Notes: generated from the sequence alone by a model not told the origin. Positions 1 through 12,735 are shown, numbered from the stretch's first letter. The stretch is DNA of 64,000 nucleotides from Holothuria scabra (GCA_037179385.1 CM074179.1:3534001-3598000), one strand, 5' to 3'. Program-made: numbers and translations.

Positions 1-1118
1 CAGGGACCATTAAAGGGATAGTCTGGTGGTTTGTCACTTTTGTCTCATAAGAAAGAGAACAATATATTCCAAACAAACCCTGTCGCAATACCCCTTTCTT
101 CACCCAAGATATATCACTTGAAATATTTGGCAATTTTGGTTAAAATATCTCCACTTTTTAACAAACCACAGAAATTATTTAATTACGGAACATGCCTCAT
201 ATTCCTTTCGTTTTTCTATGTAATTGAATGTGATGTTTTTCCTTGAAATTTGGTACTGTTGGAACTTTTTAATATCCTTTAAGCTGTGGATCTAGAATTG
301 CCCTACACAAAAATTTTGAAATGTATAACAAACAATGTTTCGCGCAGACTCATGAAACATAAATATAATGGAATTTCAGACCAATGATATCAAATTTTTA
401 CCTTCCGAACGATATACGCTATTAAAATGCGGATTTAACCTTCGGAATTTTCCGCATATTTTGACGACAATGGATTTTGTCTCTGGAAATCCTTTCTGTT
501 GTGTATTCGAGGCTTTAGAAAAGTAGACGAAGGCATTCGGTTGCCATATTGAATCACACGTTTATTTCCTGAAAATGAGGGCGCTCATCACAAATACTTA
601 TACAGTACACTTTCGATACAAAGAGTTCAGGCGAGTGGTAATTTCGCGCAATTTTGCCTACAACCAGAGGAAAATTGTACTACCCTTTGCTTGTACGTAC
701 CAGGGGCTGCAACAGAAGCGGTGATGCTAACCAACAAGGTTGAATTTATTCGGTGGAGTAGCCGGTGATTTCAGCGATCACAATTTTTCCAAAAGGATTT
801 ATTAATACCAACTACAAAGATTTATTGAGAAGTTGAAAAAGAGGGAACTTAGGAACTGGTGTAGTGTTTTCAGACATACCATTTAACAGTTGGGAAGCTG
901 ACCTCGGGGTCACCGAAACATATTAAGTTCTGAGGTCGTCACACATTTTTGAATTTTAGCCGCTTATGGAAATTTACACTTGAAAAACTGAAAAAAGAAA
1001 TGGCCTCTTTTATTCTGTATATACTTCCAGTTACGATCAAGAAAAATATAAAACTTACAAGACTTACTTCGAAAGTTACCATAAAAACAATGTCAGGCGA
1101 AATTGCCGGGTAAAGGCC
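1..1118. other. No recognisable feature
   Basis: The short ORFs here show no family signature and no splice-site pattern that would build a gene. I see ordinary AT-rich intergenic sequence. Confidence 0.5.
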
Positions 1119-2010
1119 CAAGAATCATCGTGAGATTTTAGGTCACCCTTTCTGAACGTTCAGCGAATAGTCACAGATTTGTCCCGAAATTATCTCGAAG
1201 CTGTCCGATAATGACCAAATACTATACAAACAATTGACAGGAAATATACTGTCTCACATTATGGTACGTTGATAAATTATTCAAATTTTCCTGGAGACGG
1301 TCAATCCCGCTTTGGTTATGCTACGAAACTGTTTTCAGTACATCTGTAGTAAGTCAGCCATCTTGAAACGCATTGCATGCAGCACTGCGATACATGATCG
1401 AACACAATGCCATGCTTTGGGCGTGCACATACGTGTGTGAGTGATGCGAACGTATGTACATATAATGCATTGATAAGCAGAAAAAAGAAATTGTCTTCTT
1501 TAAAGCATATTTAGTAAAGATAGGATAACAAAAAATGTTATCACGCTACTTTGGAAATATTGTTTGTTCTCTCTCTTTCAAATGACATTTCAACGTATTC
1601 TCACGAAAATTTTGCAGTTTAAAACTTTGCAAGTGAGCTCTCGCTCCTCCGGTATTCTCGAAAAGCTTATCACGAAGACTAAGGCCAAAGTTCACTCCCT
1701 GACAAACGCATCTACGAAAAACGAGTTTCTATTGAATGTTTAACTTTCTATTTTTCTTCAATTGCCAAAAGTACTTAATGACGTAACACAGTTAACACAG
1801 TTATAAAAAAATTATTTGAATTTTAATGGATGTTCGTTTTCGCTGTGCTTAGTCTAGCTCCAGTACGGTCTCCCAAAATGCATTTCATCGCGACTGCTGA
1901 GGGTGGAAAGAATGAGCAATAACAGCCACAAATGTGTGGTCTGCTTCACAACTATTAAAAAGCCAGTGAAATGACTCCCACCGCCATTTTATATCATTTT
2001 CTGACCATTT
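1119..2010 (+). repeat. Duplicated segment, copy 1 (partner 19246-20872)
   Basis: From the AAGAATCAtCGtGAGATTT region onward this stretch aligns by eye, with scattered substitutions and small indels, to 19246-20872. Shared landmarks include GACGGTCAATCCCGCTTTG, AGTCAGCCATCTTGAAACGC, GGGCGTGCACATACG and AAGCTTATcACGAAGACTA. No coding capacity is evident in either copy. This copy has no insertion at CCAGTACGGTCTCCC (about 1860-1874), where copy 2 carries a 729-bp element, so it serves as the empty site. Confidence 0.8.
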
Positions 2011-3580
2011 CTATCACAAAATTAACTCTTTCGTGAAAGGTCGTGTGACATGAAAATGAAGCAATTGGGTATTAAATGTAAAAAGCACTAACAACCAAGA
2101 AAATATAGCTGCAATTTCGATCTAACAAAAGTTGACCATTTTGGAAGTCAATTTCTGTTTTGCACTTAATTATTAATAAGTAAACATGAACCCAATATGC
2201 TAATCTTGTGATGTCATGGAGGGACATGCCATATGTGGCAAATGTTATTCTTTGTTTTTTATCTCGATTTTAAGGAAAATTGTAACATAAGTTTATCCTG
2301 AGGGTTCTGTCTTGGAAGTTGAAATTGTGTTCTTGAAAATCATCACGGACAATAATCACACCATAAACTATCTGATGAATAATTAAGAGTTCATAATTAT
2401 ACGGTTAACAAAAGAAATGTCAACACGAACCAACACTTGCTCTTCGTTTTTTTTTTTTTTTTTTGTGTATAAGCAACAAGGAAAGTTCACCCTCTTACTC
2501 CCAAGGTCCGTGCATTTTGCTGACATGTTACACTAGCTTTAAAAAAGTTACCGTCACATAAAAGAGATAAAAAGAAATGGCACAACAGCTTCAGTAAAAG
2601 TGTCAAGTATTTTAACCTTAAGGTAGGATTCCATAATGTACGGAAGCGTATGCGCAAATACGATCACACATGGTTTCAACGAACATGATTCCATCAGTAC
2701 GGATGCGGATGGATTTTCGGATCCGGAGACGCATGCGGTAAACTCAACAGCACCATGTAGTGATCGTTACAGCAAACCGGATGATATTCGGATGAGATAT
2801 GACGTCATTTTGCCATCATCAATTGCTGTCAAGACCAAATTTAATTTCTCTGCCTAAAGAAAATGCCTCGAGAAAAACACGAAATTAGTATTGTAGAGAC
2901 TGAAAAACTTATTGAACTTGGGAGCATCGATGCTTATACGATGCCAAACTTCCTGATCACAGGGATACTTAATTGACCAAGAACATCTGAAGACCTTACT
3001 AATGCTATATGAAGAGAAGCCATCGACGGTGGGTATAACGTTACCTGGGCCTGGGCCTAGGCCCTAGGCTTTGACCTGCAATATGTGATTTCTGCCTACC
3101 CTTATGTTAATCTATATCAGACTAGGCCTAATTATATTGGTAGTTAGGTTATGTAAAGCAACAAACAGTAGATCAAAGGGTCATCACCCTGACGCCTTTC
3201 GGTATCTCAACTTTGAAGGAGCTATGACTTCTATCTAGAGGAGATAAATTTGCCAGTTTAAGGTCTAGGTCTAACCAGGCAAGGCAAAATTAATACTCTA
3301 GTGGTGAGGCCTTTTCCTAGTTACGTTAGATGTTTTGAGTGACCAAAATTGACGTTGAATTAGCAGTGGCGTCGCCTGAGGGGTGGGGGGGGGGGGCAGG
3401 GAAAAATCGTGTGCGACCCGTGTGCCCCCCAACTAAAATTTGAGATTTTCAAAAAAATATGTCGTCTGTAGTCAAAGTGGGTCTATGAATTTTTTAGGAC
3501 TCCATTCCTCCATTGAAAAAAAGGCAGTGAATTTTCATGTTTTTCAAATGAAAATATCGCAAAAAAAAAAACTTGCAAAA
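2011..3580. other. No recognisable gene
   Basis: Apart from a T homopolymer of about 18 bases near 2446-2464, some GGCCTAG words near 3050 and a G run near 3380, I see nothing assignable. The 73-codon ORF at 2636-2857 has no recognisable motif. Confidence 0.45.
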
Positions 3581-3690
3581 GGCCATTACCGGCTATCTGA
3601 GAGGTTGCGTTTTTTTTTCAAAATTTCCTTCAAACTTCCGACTACGTCAGTTGAAGGTGGCGCACAGCCCAGGCATTAGCGGCTCGCCAT
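3580..3690 (+). repeat. Dispersed repeat A, short diverged copy
   Basis: This copy contains CCGGCTATCTGAGAGGTTGC followed by a diverged GTCAGTTGAAGGTGGCGC block. The same two blocks recur at 4940-5040, 18430-18520, 49990-50110 and in reverse at 44650-44760. Function is unknown, and it looks like an old interspersed repeat. Confidence 0.5.
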
Positions 3691-3934
3691 AGGGGCACTT
3701 GCCCCCCCCCCCCTCCCTCGAACTTTTCCAAAACATGGTCTTCAATTTTCCAAAATAACGTTATTCGATATGACATGAATAAAAAGTAGCCTTTTCCTTA
3801 ATTTGGGCAAACTATGCTATCCTTCCATCTCATACAAATGTCATATATTATTTATAAAGTATAAACTAATGAGTAATTGTAAAGGATATAGTTCGTAATT
3901 GTTTCAAAATGTTAGCCAGTACAGGCAGCACAAA

Positions 3935-4012
3935 AGCGTTGATAGCGCTGTCAGCACCAATAGCAGTACTGAATCAGTACTGTTATTAGTGCTGGTTGCG
4001 CTATTAACGCTT
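3935..4012. repeat. Near-perfect 78-bp palindrome
   Basis: Two 38-39 bp arms are separated by a single base at 3973. They read AGCGTTGATAGCGC...CAGTACTGA and back TCAGTACTG...GCGCTATTAACGCT, with about five mismatches. A one-base loop argues against a microRNA precursor. A cruciform-forming palindrome or a miniature transposon reduced to its two ends is more likely. Flanking direct repeats are not clear. Confidence 0.65.
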
Positions 4013-4047
4013 CTGTGAGGCCGGTTCAGGTTAACAGGCTCTTTCGA

Positions 4048-4101
4048 CCACTGGTCATATGAATTAATAAGAAACCACTGGTCATATGAATTAATAAGAT
4101 T
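4048..4101 (+). repeat. 27-bp tandem duplication
   Basis: The block CCACTGGTCATATGAATTAA plus TAAG occurs twice in direct succession, at 4048 and again about 27 bp on. It is a simple local duplication. Confidence 0.8.
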
Positions 4102-4149
4102 CGAAAAGTCATGAATTCAAATTATTTTCAAGCGGGTTTGCAGCTCCTT

Positions 4150-4785
4150 CAAACAAAAAAGTCCAGAACTAAATCTACGTTTGATATTTTGAAGAGGAAC
4201 ATATAAGGCATTGCTTACTGGTGAATTTTTTACTCATTTCCTATGTTTGGTTGTCGACATATTAAAACTGAAGTTGACATATTTTCTACAAAGAGTGAAC
4301 TTGCAACAAGCAGGCATGATGTCATATGTTCACATTGATGGACAATGTTTATCTGTTTTTCTCTAACATTTAACACCATATTTATACACCTTAACTGTGA
4401 TATGTTGTTACCAAAAGTGCATCCCGAGCGATGGGAGTTTAAAAACTTAATTTGCCTTGGGGGGAGGGGGGGGGGGGGCAAGATAGCATTCCTAATCAAT
4501 TCAAGGTCAAACATCAGGATCAAAAATAAATAAAAAAAAAAAGAAGCAAAACATCGACCATCAATATGAATACATGACATCGCATGCACCTGCTTGGTTC
4601 AAGTTTACTTTTTGTAGAAAATGTGTCAACTTCAGTTAATTGCTAATATCTCGAGAATCAAACTTAGGAAATGAATGAAAACTTTACCAGAGTGCTTAGG
4701 ATATGTTCGTCTTGAACGTATTAAACAAAAATATGGTTCTGGTCTAAATTTTTTTAATGGAGATTCTACTTGGCGACAAAGTAAA
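4150..4785. repeat. Foldback element with ~210-bp arms
   Basis: The left arm (about 4150-4350) and right arm (about 4555-4785) are inverted copies. Matched blocks include ACTGAAGTTGACA against TGTCAACTTCAGT, TTTTCTACAAAgAGTgAACTTG against its complement, and ATGATGTCAT against ATGACATCGCAT. The spacer holds a G run near 4460-4478 and an A run near 4530. The arms account for the overlapping ORFs on both strands here. This is most likely a non-autonomous foldback transposon, with family unassigned. Confidence 0.65.
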
Positions 4786-4819
4786 TGATAAAGTTTCACA
4801 TCATCCTGTAAAGGAGCCA

Positions 4820-5040
4820 GTACATTTTATCTGGTAATTTTCTGATCATTTTGCAACTTAATCATTTTCTTTTTATTAAAATGGAGATTTTATTGAAAAG
4901 GTTAGCTCGAAATAACGACTGCTTAAATTCTACTTACAAGCCTGGCAGATGCAATTTCCGGCTATCTGAGAGGTTGCGATTTTGCAAATGTTCTGTACGC
5001 TACGCGCCAACTGATGGTGGCGCTCCGCTTAGATAGTCTT
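4820..5040 (+). repeat. Dispersed repeat A, longest left-hand copy
   Basis: Blocks in order: TTTTATCTGGTAATTTTCTG, an AT-rich piece, GCTCGAAATAACGACTGCTT, GCAATTTCCGGCTATCTGAG and ACTGATGGTGGCGCTCCGCT. The same order occurs at 49905-50110, and the first half recurs at 25150-25290. It is an interspersed repeat of unknown class. Confidence 0.65.
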
Positions 5041-5294
5041 TCGGGCAGTCAGTCACCAATTCTTATGCCCCTCCCGCCCCCCCCCCAAAAAAAACCCATC
5101 CCCTGATACTACATAATACGTCTTGGTCGCATGTTGAGTTTGCCCCCCCCCCCCAAACAAATTTCCTTATATCCGCCCTTGAGCTCAGGTAACCCGTCAA
5201 ACAGGATTAGGCCTACATTTTTCCTTCAGAGGATCAAATCTAATTGCCCATCAACTGCCTTTTCTTCCTCTTTCCAGTGCTGCTCACCTTTCTC

Positions 5295-5790
5295 AAAATG
5301 TCAGCCGGATCCGCTCTTGAGAGAAGTTTCACTAATGTTAGTGTTGTTAGCAAAAATAAAATCTTACTCGAAATTGCCCTGTAAGTAATTTTTGACTAGT
5401 GAAAAGACAACTCTTAAAAAAACAACTTAAAAACCTTACAAACATGCTAAAACCCAGGCGCTTCCAGGGGTTTCTCCCCCTGGGCCCCCACCAAGACTGA
5501 CTTTGAAGTGCCAATCAACTTTTTTCTCTATAGATCATCTACCCCTTTTTCAAAATGTCAGCCAGATAAATTCTTGGTAGTTGAATCAGTGGTATTTTAC
5601 CGAAAGGCTTACTTGAAGTTAACCTGGAGGTAATTTTTAGACCAGTGTTAAGTCAATGAAATTACCCTTAAAAAACGTCTTTAATGCCTCACAAACACAC
5701 CAAAACCAGGTAGCTTCCTGGGGCTTGGCCATCTGGGTCCCCATTGGGCCTTTGCCTCCTGCACCCCACCAGGGGTCAAAAGGCGGGTCC
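5295..5790 (+). repeat. Two diverged tandem copies of a ~250-bp module
   Basis: Copy 1 (about 5295-5490) and copy 2 (about 5552-5770) both run through TTCAAAATGTCAGCC, a GTAATTTTTgACtAGTG block, an ACAAACA..C.AAAACC block, and then a G/C-rich GCTTCC.GGGG...CCCCCACC end. A related G/C-rich end appears near 31850-31940. It probably derives from a transposon end, and no coding capacity is seen. Confidence 0.5.
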
Positions 5791-6481
5791 CTGTCCCCAT
5801 CCGTTGAGCCACGCGCTTCGCGCTCGGTGGCGCATACGTCGCTTTTTCCAGCCCTCTGTTTAGAGGGTCAGCTATGAAATTTTTTTTTTCTTGACATATT
5901 GAGAACGAATTTCCGTTCACTTCTTTAAAAGGGGTGTACTGTGTGGAATTCCTGGGGAAAAAGCACTTCTGTTGTGTTCAAAAGTCCTCTAAAATGCTCC
6001 AAAATGCAGGAGATCTGCAGATTTCAAACGTTTCCGGGAAAGCATGCCCCCGACCCCTAGCAACTGCATTCTTACGGCACGCGCTAGCCGCCTCCGTATT
6101 TGGAAAAAGGTCCACATCTTTGAAAAAAGACCCACCCCTCAACATAGGCTGGCTACGGGCCTGCCACTGCGAATTACCACGAACAGAACCCATCGTTAAC
6201 CTTCATTACTAGGTCTTTAAGCAACCTATTGAGTATTTCTTGAAGGATGTGGAAAAAGAATCAGTAAAATTGTGTGGAAATTCTCGAACTAGGCTAGAGA
6301 TTTTCCCCTCCGACTGTGAATCATTTAATGGAATATCAAGGGTTTTCTGGCTACCAGGCTATCTTGCTCTTCACCAACCAGAGGACAGGATGGAATGTGA
6401 AATATCTTCTTTGAATGGTACGTCTTTAATGATAATGTTGTATTTTTATCTCATCGCTCCGTGAGGAAGATGAGATATTGT

Positions 6482-6761
6482 CAGTGGCGGAGCTGTCATA
6501 TGGTCAGGCGGACGGTCGCCCCGGTGACGGACCAAAATCGTCTGTCGGCGCCCTTTTCAGGTTTTTAACATATTTCAGTCTTGCAGTCTTGCTTTATACG
6601 CACTAATGAATATTGTCGCTGTGCTAAGTTAATTGCTTCCACACATTGCTTCTGAAAAACCGTTTTTTCGACCGTGCTGAGGCTCAGGGTATTTACTCCT
6701 TCGAAGCGCCCCTGTAGACCGTTTTCACCCCCTCTGACCAAAATCCCTAGCTCCGCCTTTG
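6482..6761. mobile_element. hAT-type MITE with exact 8-bp target duplication
   Basis: The ends are CAGTGGCGGAGCT and, inverted, CAAAGGCGGAGCT (11 of 13 match). The 8 bases before (6474-6481) and after (6762-6769) are both GATATTGT. An 8-bp duplication with CAGTGGCG-type ends is typical of hAT elements (established knowledge). The 280-bp interior has no ORF of note, so this is a non-autonomous miniature element. Confidence 0.85.
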
Positions 6762-6939
6762 GATATTGTAGTCACTTTGACAATGGGGCTATATATGGCA
6801 ATGCCAGCCTAAATCGCAATGGTTACCATGGTAACGGTAAATTTCCCCAGTTTACTAGTCTCAAGGTCTAACCCATGGTGAGGTACCCCGGGTGACTGAA
6901 GGTCCAGGGATGAGAGAGGGGTCAAAACCTGTCCGTGTG

Positions 6940-7530
6940 TGTATGTGTGTGAGCTTGTAAACGATACCTTGCCGAGTACAGGCCGCTCACGAGAGCTCAG
7001 GCCTCGCATGTCTTTCCTCGCTCGCGCGGAGCTCGTAACTGGCGTAGCTACCGGAAAATTCGGACACTGCAATGAGCTCTGTCACGTGATATGCAAGAGG
7101 TCGCCCTCGCTCGCGGCATTCACGTGATGCGTGACAAAAACGTCTAAAGGGGAATTCCGACCATTTTTTTACGGGGAACAGTTCTGTGTACCCCGTAAGG
7201 CATTGAATACGGATATGCCCTGTGTGTAGGTGGGTGGGTGGGTGAGTGTGTGTGAGCCCTATAGGCCATGACTTGCCGGGTACAAGCCGCTCACGAGAGC
7301 TCAAGCCTCGCAGGTCTCTCCTCGCTCACGCGGAGCTCGTAACTGGCATAGCTACCCGAAAATTCGGATACTGCAAGGAGCTCTGTCGGCAAGAGAGCCG
7401 GCGCTCGCTCGCGGCATTCCCGTGCTGCATGACTTAAGCGGCTGAAAGGGATTTCCGACCATTTCCTAGGGGAACAGTTCTTTGTACCCTGTAAGGCATT
7501 GGATACGGGTATGTGCTGTGTGTGTGTCCA
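6940..7530 (+). repeat. Tandem duplication, ~301-bp unit
   Basis: Two copies begin at GTGTGTGAGC (6946 and 7247) and share GCCGCTCACGAGAGCTCA, CGCGGAGCTCGTAACTGGC, GGAACAGTTCTgTGTACCC and a terminal GTATG/TGTGTG run. The unit is unusually G+C-rich and palindrome-rich (GAGCTC, CACGTGA) for this window. No coding function is evident. Confidence 0.75.
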
Positions 7531-8260
7531 ATTTTGTTTTCCTAATATCTTGTCAACGGCTTGGCCGATTTACTTCAAACTTGGTAGGATGGTATTTTAG
7601 GTGAAACAATTGTACTTTAATACAAAACCGGAAGTGAAGGTCAAAGGTAAGAGATCAAAGGTCAAATGTATTGAAATCACCTTTTCTGCCATATTTCCAA
7701 AACGACACGTCCTCCTGACACGAAACTTGGCCATAGCAGCAGAGGTCAAAGGGCAAGTGTTAGAGTGGAACAAAAATTTTTCAAGTGATAATTTATTCGT
7801 TAAACAACCTTTTTGTCTTTTAAACTCCTCCTAGTGGGCAGGACCGATTCTTTTCAAAATTGGTAGGTTGGTACCCCAGGGACCTCGGAAGTAAAGGTCA
7901 AATTTCAGAGGTCAAAGGTCACATTTTGCAAAAGACCATTTTTTACTATTTTGTACTAAAACTTTCAACGAATACATTCATTTTACATGAAACTTTACAA
8001 GTATAATAGGGTAGACTAGTTCTAACAAAATATGTAGTTTCCATTTCAACCAAGGTCAAAGATCACGTGACAGAGGGTCAAATACTTTTTCGTACTTACT
8101 ATAACTCTTACAGGAAGCATCCCACAAATCTGACAGTTTTAATGTAATAGCCTAGACATGACATGTTGAAGCTACATGTTGGGTTGTCATGGAAACCAAG
8201 GACATAGTTCACGTTACAGATGGTCAAAGGTTAATGTTTTTTAACTAGCCTATTTTTCAT
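7530..8260 (+). repeat. Diverged array of AGGTCAAAGGTCA-bearing modules
   Basis: Modules start with phrases such as TTCAAACTTGGTAGG (7577) and TTCAAAATTGGTAGG (7853), and each contains AAGGTCAAAGGTCA-like words (7640, 7660, 7745, 7898, 7910, 8052, 8222). The pattern is an old diverged tandem array next to the 301-bp duplication. AGGTCAAAGGTCA also matches a nuclear-receptor DR1 half-site pair, but repeat origin explains it. Confidence 0.5.
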
Positions 8261-8958
8261 CAATTAATGTAAATTAGCTAGACTGAGCCTCAAGCCTAGT
8301 CTAGTACATCGTAGTAGCAGTCTTGTCTTCACAACTCAAATTCTTATTTCACTAGCTTGAGATTTTTAAATTCCTGTTCGCACTTCACTTTGATAGCCCT
8401 TATATCTAGAGTGTTCTCATATGGTCTATGCAGACAGTTGTTTTCACTCCAAAATTGCTGTAAATGTTAGGCCTAGTGGTATGAAAGTTAAACTTTCTTA
8501 CTAGGGCTAGCTGGTTAACGGTATACATGTAGGCTAAGTCTGGGGCTTACGCAATTCATAGGCTTGAGTTATAACTCAAGATATGAAACTGTGGGTGACT
8601 AACATTAGGTTAGGCATAGGGCCTACATATGGAAGATAGGCATCTTACATATTAGTGCCCTTAAAACTTGGCGGTTCTGAAGCATTGCCAAAAAACGTAC
8701 GTGACAATTTCCTTGCCACGGGCTAGGATTCGCCACAGGCCAGCACGCAGAAAAGGTTTATTCGATGGCCGAAATTCTTTTAACGCCACGCGTTCAACAT
8801 GGCGCACAAGCCCAGTTTCTTAATTGAGACGCACTTGATGTGCGTATCAGCTTGACACACATGAAGTTTGCCGTCGCGTCAAAATGGAGAATACGCCCAG
8901 CTAGTGCGTGAAAAACAACAATAACGCACTTGTCTAAAGCGTCCCTGAAAGCGTCTTA
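8261..8958. other. No recognisable gene
   Basis: The sequence is AT-rich with scattered GGCCTA words. I see no ORF, terminal repeat or RNA signature that I can support. Confidence 0.45.
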
Positions 8959-9004
8959 AGCTGCGGTCACACTACAGCGATTTCGGATCGGATTCCGATC
9001 CGAT

Positions 9005-11898
9005 TTTAAATCGTTCCTATAAATCGGATCGGAAGGCTGGTCACACTAGCACGATTTTGGCTCCGATAAATTACAACGCGCGTGTGATCTGTTTGTGACG
9101 TAATTCATGACTTCGATTTGGCGGGGAATAGAGGCAGAACAGACCGGTATATAGCTTTTTTACATCAACTCCTGATATAGCCTTTGTGTGTTTAGAAAAA
9201 TCGGGAACTTGGCCCACTAGTAACTAGTGGCGTCTACCCAGCTTTGATTTTATTTAATATTGTTTTTCTCCTAGTTCATGAAGTTGCCTTTCAAGGTGAT
9301 GTTATCCTAAGGGAAATTTTACAGGAAGGATGCTAGTTGGGACTGCTTTTGAGAAGCATGCTGCGATTATTGGCAAACTTCAGAGAATAACAATGCGACG
9401 TCAGAATGTCTAAAACAGAGGCGTACGAGGCGGGTTGCAGGGGGGAGCACTCGCAAAAGCAGTTGGTCTATTCGGGAATAACATTGGCAAACCATGATAA
9501 ACGGTGACATTATTGAATATTCAGGCAAAAAATTGCACTTGATCCCTCAAAAAAAAAAAAAAAAAAAAAAAAATTACACCCGTTCGCCTATGGCCAAAAT
9601 GGTTTTTCGGGCACAGTCCGAAACCGAGCCTAAAGAGCTGGTCCTGCGGTTGGGATCCAGTGGGCGAAACCCCCGGATGCTGTTCGAATGGGGATTTATT
9701 TCAGATTCAAACCCGCGGATTGCTCGATTTGCTACGAGTCATTCATTGTTTGCAAAACTAATAAACGTGTAGAGGGAAGATCTTTCTCAGTAGGTCGGTG
9801 ATGTCTAGGGGGCTAGGACCAACCGTCCCCAAACGGCATTAGGTCTAGTGCCCCGCCATAGCCTCTGTGAGTAGGTTACCGATGCAAAGCTCCTCTCGGG
9901 GATTTCATGGAACAAATCGCCGGCCCGGAAGCTCTGAGCTAACTTTCTAGCTGTAAAAGTTCACAAGACAACAAAAAGAACCATTTGACGTTTTTCAATT
10001 ATAACTTTATTGGCGAAAACAGTCGACTGGGTTCGAAAATGCAGAGAACTTGAGAAAAGAGTGAAGAATGTATTATTCCAAGGATTTTAAGTTACAAGTC
10101 TAAGCTGAAATCTGGGAGCTCTGTTAATCAGGAGCCTGCTTAAATTAACAGAAATTTTGATCACAACAGAATATTAAAATATTAACACTTGGGAGTGAAG
10201 GAGTCAAAGGGGAGCAAAAATGCTTCAAGTCACCATGCTTTAACTCGAATCTTTTAAAGGCAAAATCAGTCGCCCAAAAAATATTTAAAACACAGCCAGA
10301 TCCCACTAATTTTCTCTTACTTACTAATTTATTGAACGGTTTGAGGGTCAGGAAGCCATTTGGCTTATCGAGGGACCTATACCAGAGTGAGCTTCATTAT
10401 CTTTCATGATATATCATGACTTTAACTTTGCATATTTAAGGTAAATCACTCAGTCGCACGTCTAAAGTTCATAATTTAGTGAGAAAAGTATCGTCAAATC
10501 ATGAATTTCCAGAGCGGATAATGGAACACGACAGAATACTACCCTAATGAAAATTCAGATAACCTAATTTCCCCTTAAAGTGAAAGGGGGGGGGGGGGGG
10601 TAGGGGGAGGAAAAATGTTACAGTAAAACAACAATCCAAGACAAATGTTTTGAGTATTATCAAGAAATTGCTAACACTTTATCTATTTAAATGAAGGCCT
10701 GCAATGCACAAGATTCAACAGAACAGCTTTACGTTGTGTGATTTGGGACTTAGACTAGGGACATATATACTAGAGTTAAGTAATGGAAATTGTTCTTTTT
10801 TTTTTTCTGGTGTCCTAGCCATAGAAACGTTTTTTTTTAATTAAACAAAATACTAGAGCAAATTGACAATTTGTCATTTGCTTAATTTTACACGAAAATA
10901 CCAAGCTGATAATTGTAAAGATCTAAGATTATGAGAATGTGGAACTTTTTGAAGAGTGTGCCTGTACAACGAGTGAAAGATAAAGTAAATTTCAAATATT
11001 TTGAACAGTGACTCCCCCCCCCCCCCGCCCCCCCAATCTTGGCAAGATCTGGAACCTGGGTTCTTATATTACTTTAGTAGTAGATGATGAGATGCCTGGT
11101 GTTTATTGTCTCACATACATGGATCCAAAGGTCCTTGAAAACTGTTAGCCAAATTTTGACAAGCGACTTTACAAGCATAATAATTTGAATTAACAGGCTG
11201 CTCAATTCCACCAAAATGGGCCAATTCTCCTGATCAAAGAGGCATGCGACACAAAAAACAGGGTGTCTTTAGTTGTCAGAAATTGGGGAGGCTTTTTTCA
11301 AAATGCAAGAACAATGGAAAAGCAAGGTGACATATTTAGCTAGACCCTGAGAGTGAAAACAGGTAAAAAATGTGAGGGTCTTAAGCAAGGATGGTCCCAA
11401 TGGATGTGGGCAAACAATTTCAGAGCAAACTAACAAGCTAGCCTATCACCTGAAAAACCACTGTCCTAATGATTTAGGCTACAACAACTTCATTGATACC
11501 CCTTGTGTGGTACAGTAGCACTCTCAGCAAACCTGGCTACATTAATCAGGTGGTAAACAAAAAAGGTAGGATGGCTAGTCTTCCCACCCTGATCAAAAGT
11601 CATTACAAATATACACCAAGATGGGACGGTCAAGCACATGCACAACAAGCAAATGAAAGTAAAAATACTAATACCATCTCTGCAGAGATCTTAAAAACCT
11701 AATGTACTATTTTTAATCATTCCTTGCCATTTAAATGGTAATCCTCTATTTTGGAAGTGTTCTTTTTAATAACCAACTGTAAAGTGATAAATAATTTTAA
11801 AATTCGCCATTGTACATTTTGTGTCTATTTAATTAAACCAATTCAAGTTAAACAAATTTTCACAGAATCATGGATTCATTTATTCACTCTAGAATTCC
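9005..11898. other. Interior of the TIR interval, no gene recognised
   Basis: It contains an A run of about 29 at 9545-9573, a G run at 10587-10600 and a C run near 11012-11035. ORFs at 9494-9772 and 11493-11702 have no recognisable motifs. Confidence 0.45.
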
Positions 11899-12211
11899 AA
11901 AGGCCTGCATACATGAGCAACATTTGTAAAACATTCTCAAAACACTTCACCTGCAACAAACCCAAAACATGCTTGTTTTCGGTTTGTTGCACAGTGTAGA
12001 CAGAGTAAAAAAAATTTGAAAACATTTTGAAAATGTTTTGAAAAGAATTGACAGGACATTTCTTTTGCAACACTTTCAAAACATGCTGTATATCCTGTCT
12101 ACACTGTGCAACGAACCGAAAACAAGCATGTTTTGGATTTGTTGCAGGTGGATGTTTTGGAAATGTTTTTGAGAATGTTTTGCAAATGTTGCTCATGTAT
12201 ACAGACCTTTA
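11899..12211. mobile_element. Palindromic MITE, ~313 bp
   Basis: The whole interval folds on itself about 12050. Outer ends are AAAGGCCTGCATACATGAGC and, inverted, AAAGGTCTGTATACATGAGC. Inner matched blocks include ACAAACCcAAAACATGCTTG and GCACAGTGTAGACAG. Both-strand ORFs here (11751-11999, 11876-12196, 12099-12284) are shadows of this palindrome. No clear target duplication is visible. Confidence 0.75.
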
Positions 12212-12487
12212 GATTTAACTGGTAAAGTTTTTTTTTATTTATTGTTCCACCTCCAGTTGTTCTTCTCCAGCTCCTCAGCAGCACTTAGAGTCATATTCCA
12301 ATAGCTAGCAGTCAATATTCCATTTTGAAAATGCTGAAGAATCATTGCCTTTCTACTAAATCGGATAGAAAGTTTTTCATACATTTTTTGCTTCCTGCAA
12401 GAAATCCAGTTATTAAATGCTGTTGAAATGGTAACACTAAATATTGGTTATACCATGTGATATGCACAGTTTCATCAGACAGACTTG

Positions 12488-12735
12488 CAGTGGCATAGCC
12501 AGGGAGGTTATTGTCTTATGCCCCCCTTGTCACAGGCTGTTAAAATTTTAAGTTCCTAAACGTAGGCAAATATTTTAACACAAACTTATTTTAAATTATT
12601 TATTTGGAACCTGATTGTTAATCATTGTTTACAGGATCCCCCTAATTTTCTACACCCCCATTGGTTCTTGACAGCGCAATCAAACAATTTACTAAATGCC
12701 CCCACCCCTTGAAAAGAATCCTGGCTGTGTCACTG
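12488..12735. mobile_element. hAT-like MITE, weak
   Basis: The ends CAGTGGCATAGCCAGGG and, inverted, CAGTGACACAGCCAGGATT bound about 250 bp of AT-rich sequence. The 8-bp flanks (CAGACTTG and AAAATCCT) do not match, so one end may be wrong or the copy is old. Confidence 0.45.

Noticed and set aside
3935..4012. microRNA precursor
   Set aside because: The loop is a single base, so there is no room for a normal hairpin loop.
4230..4589. 119-codon ORF on the minus strand
   Set aside because: It spans the foldback element and a G/C homopolymer and has no domain.
7640..7925. Nuclear receptor response elements (AGGTCAAAGGTCA)
   Set aside because: The words recur as part of a diverged repeat array, so they are not evidence of regulation.
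11751..12284. Overlapping ORFs on both strands
   Set aside because: They are created by the 313-bp palindrome, and the peptides mirror each other.
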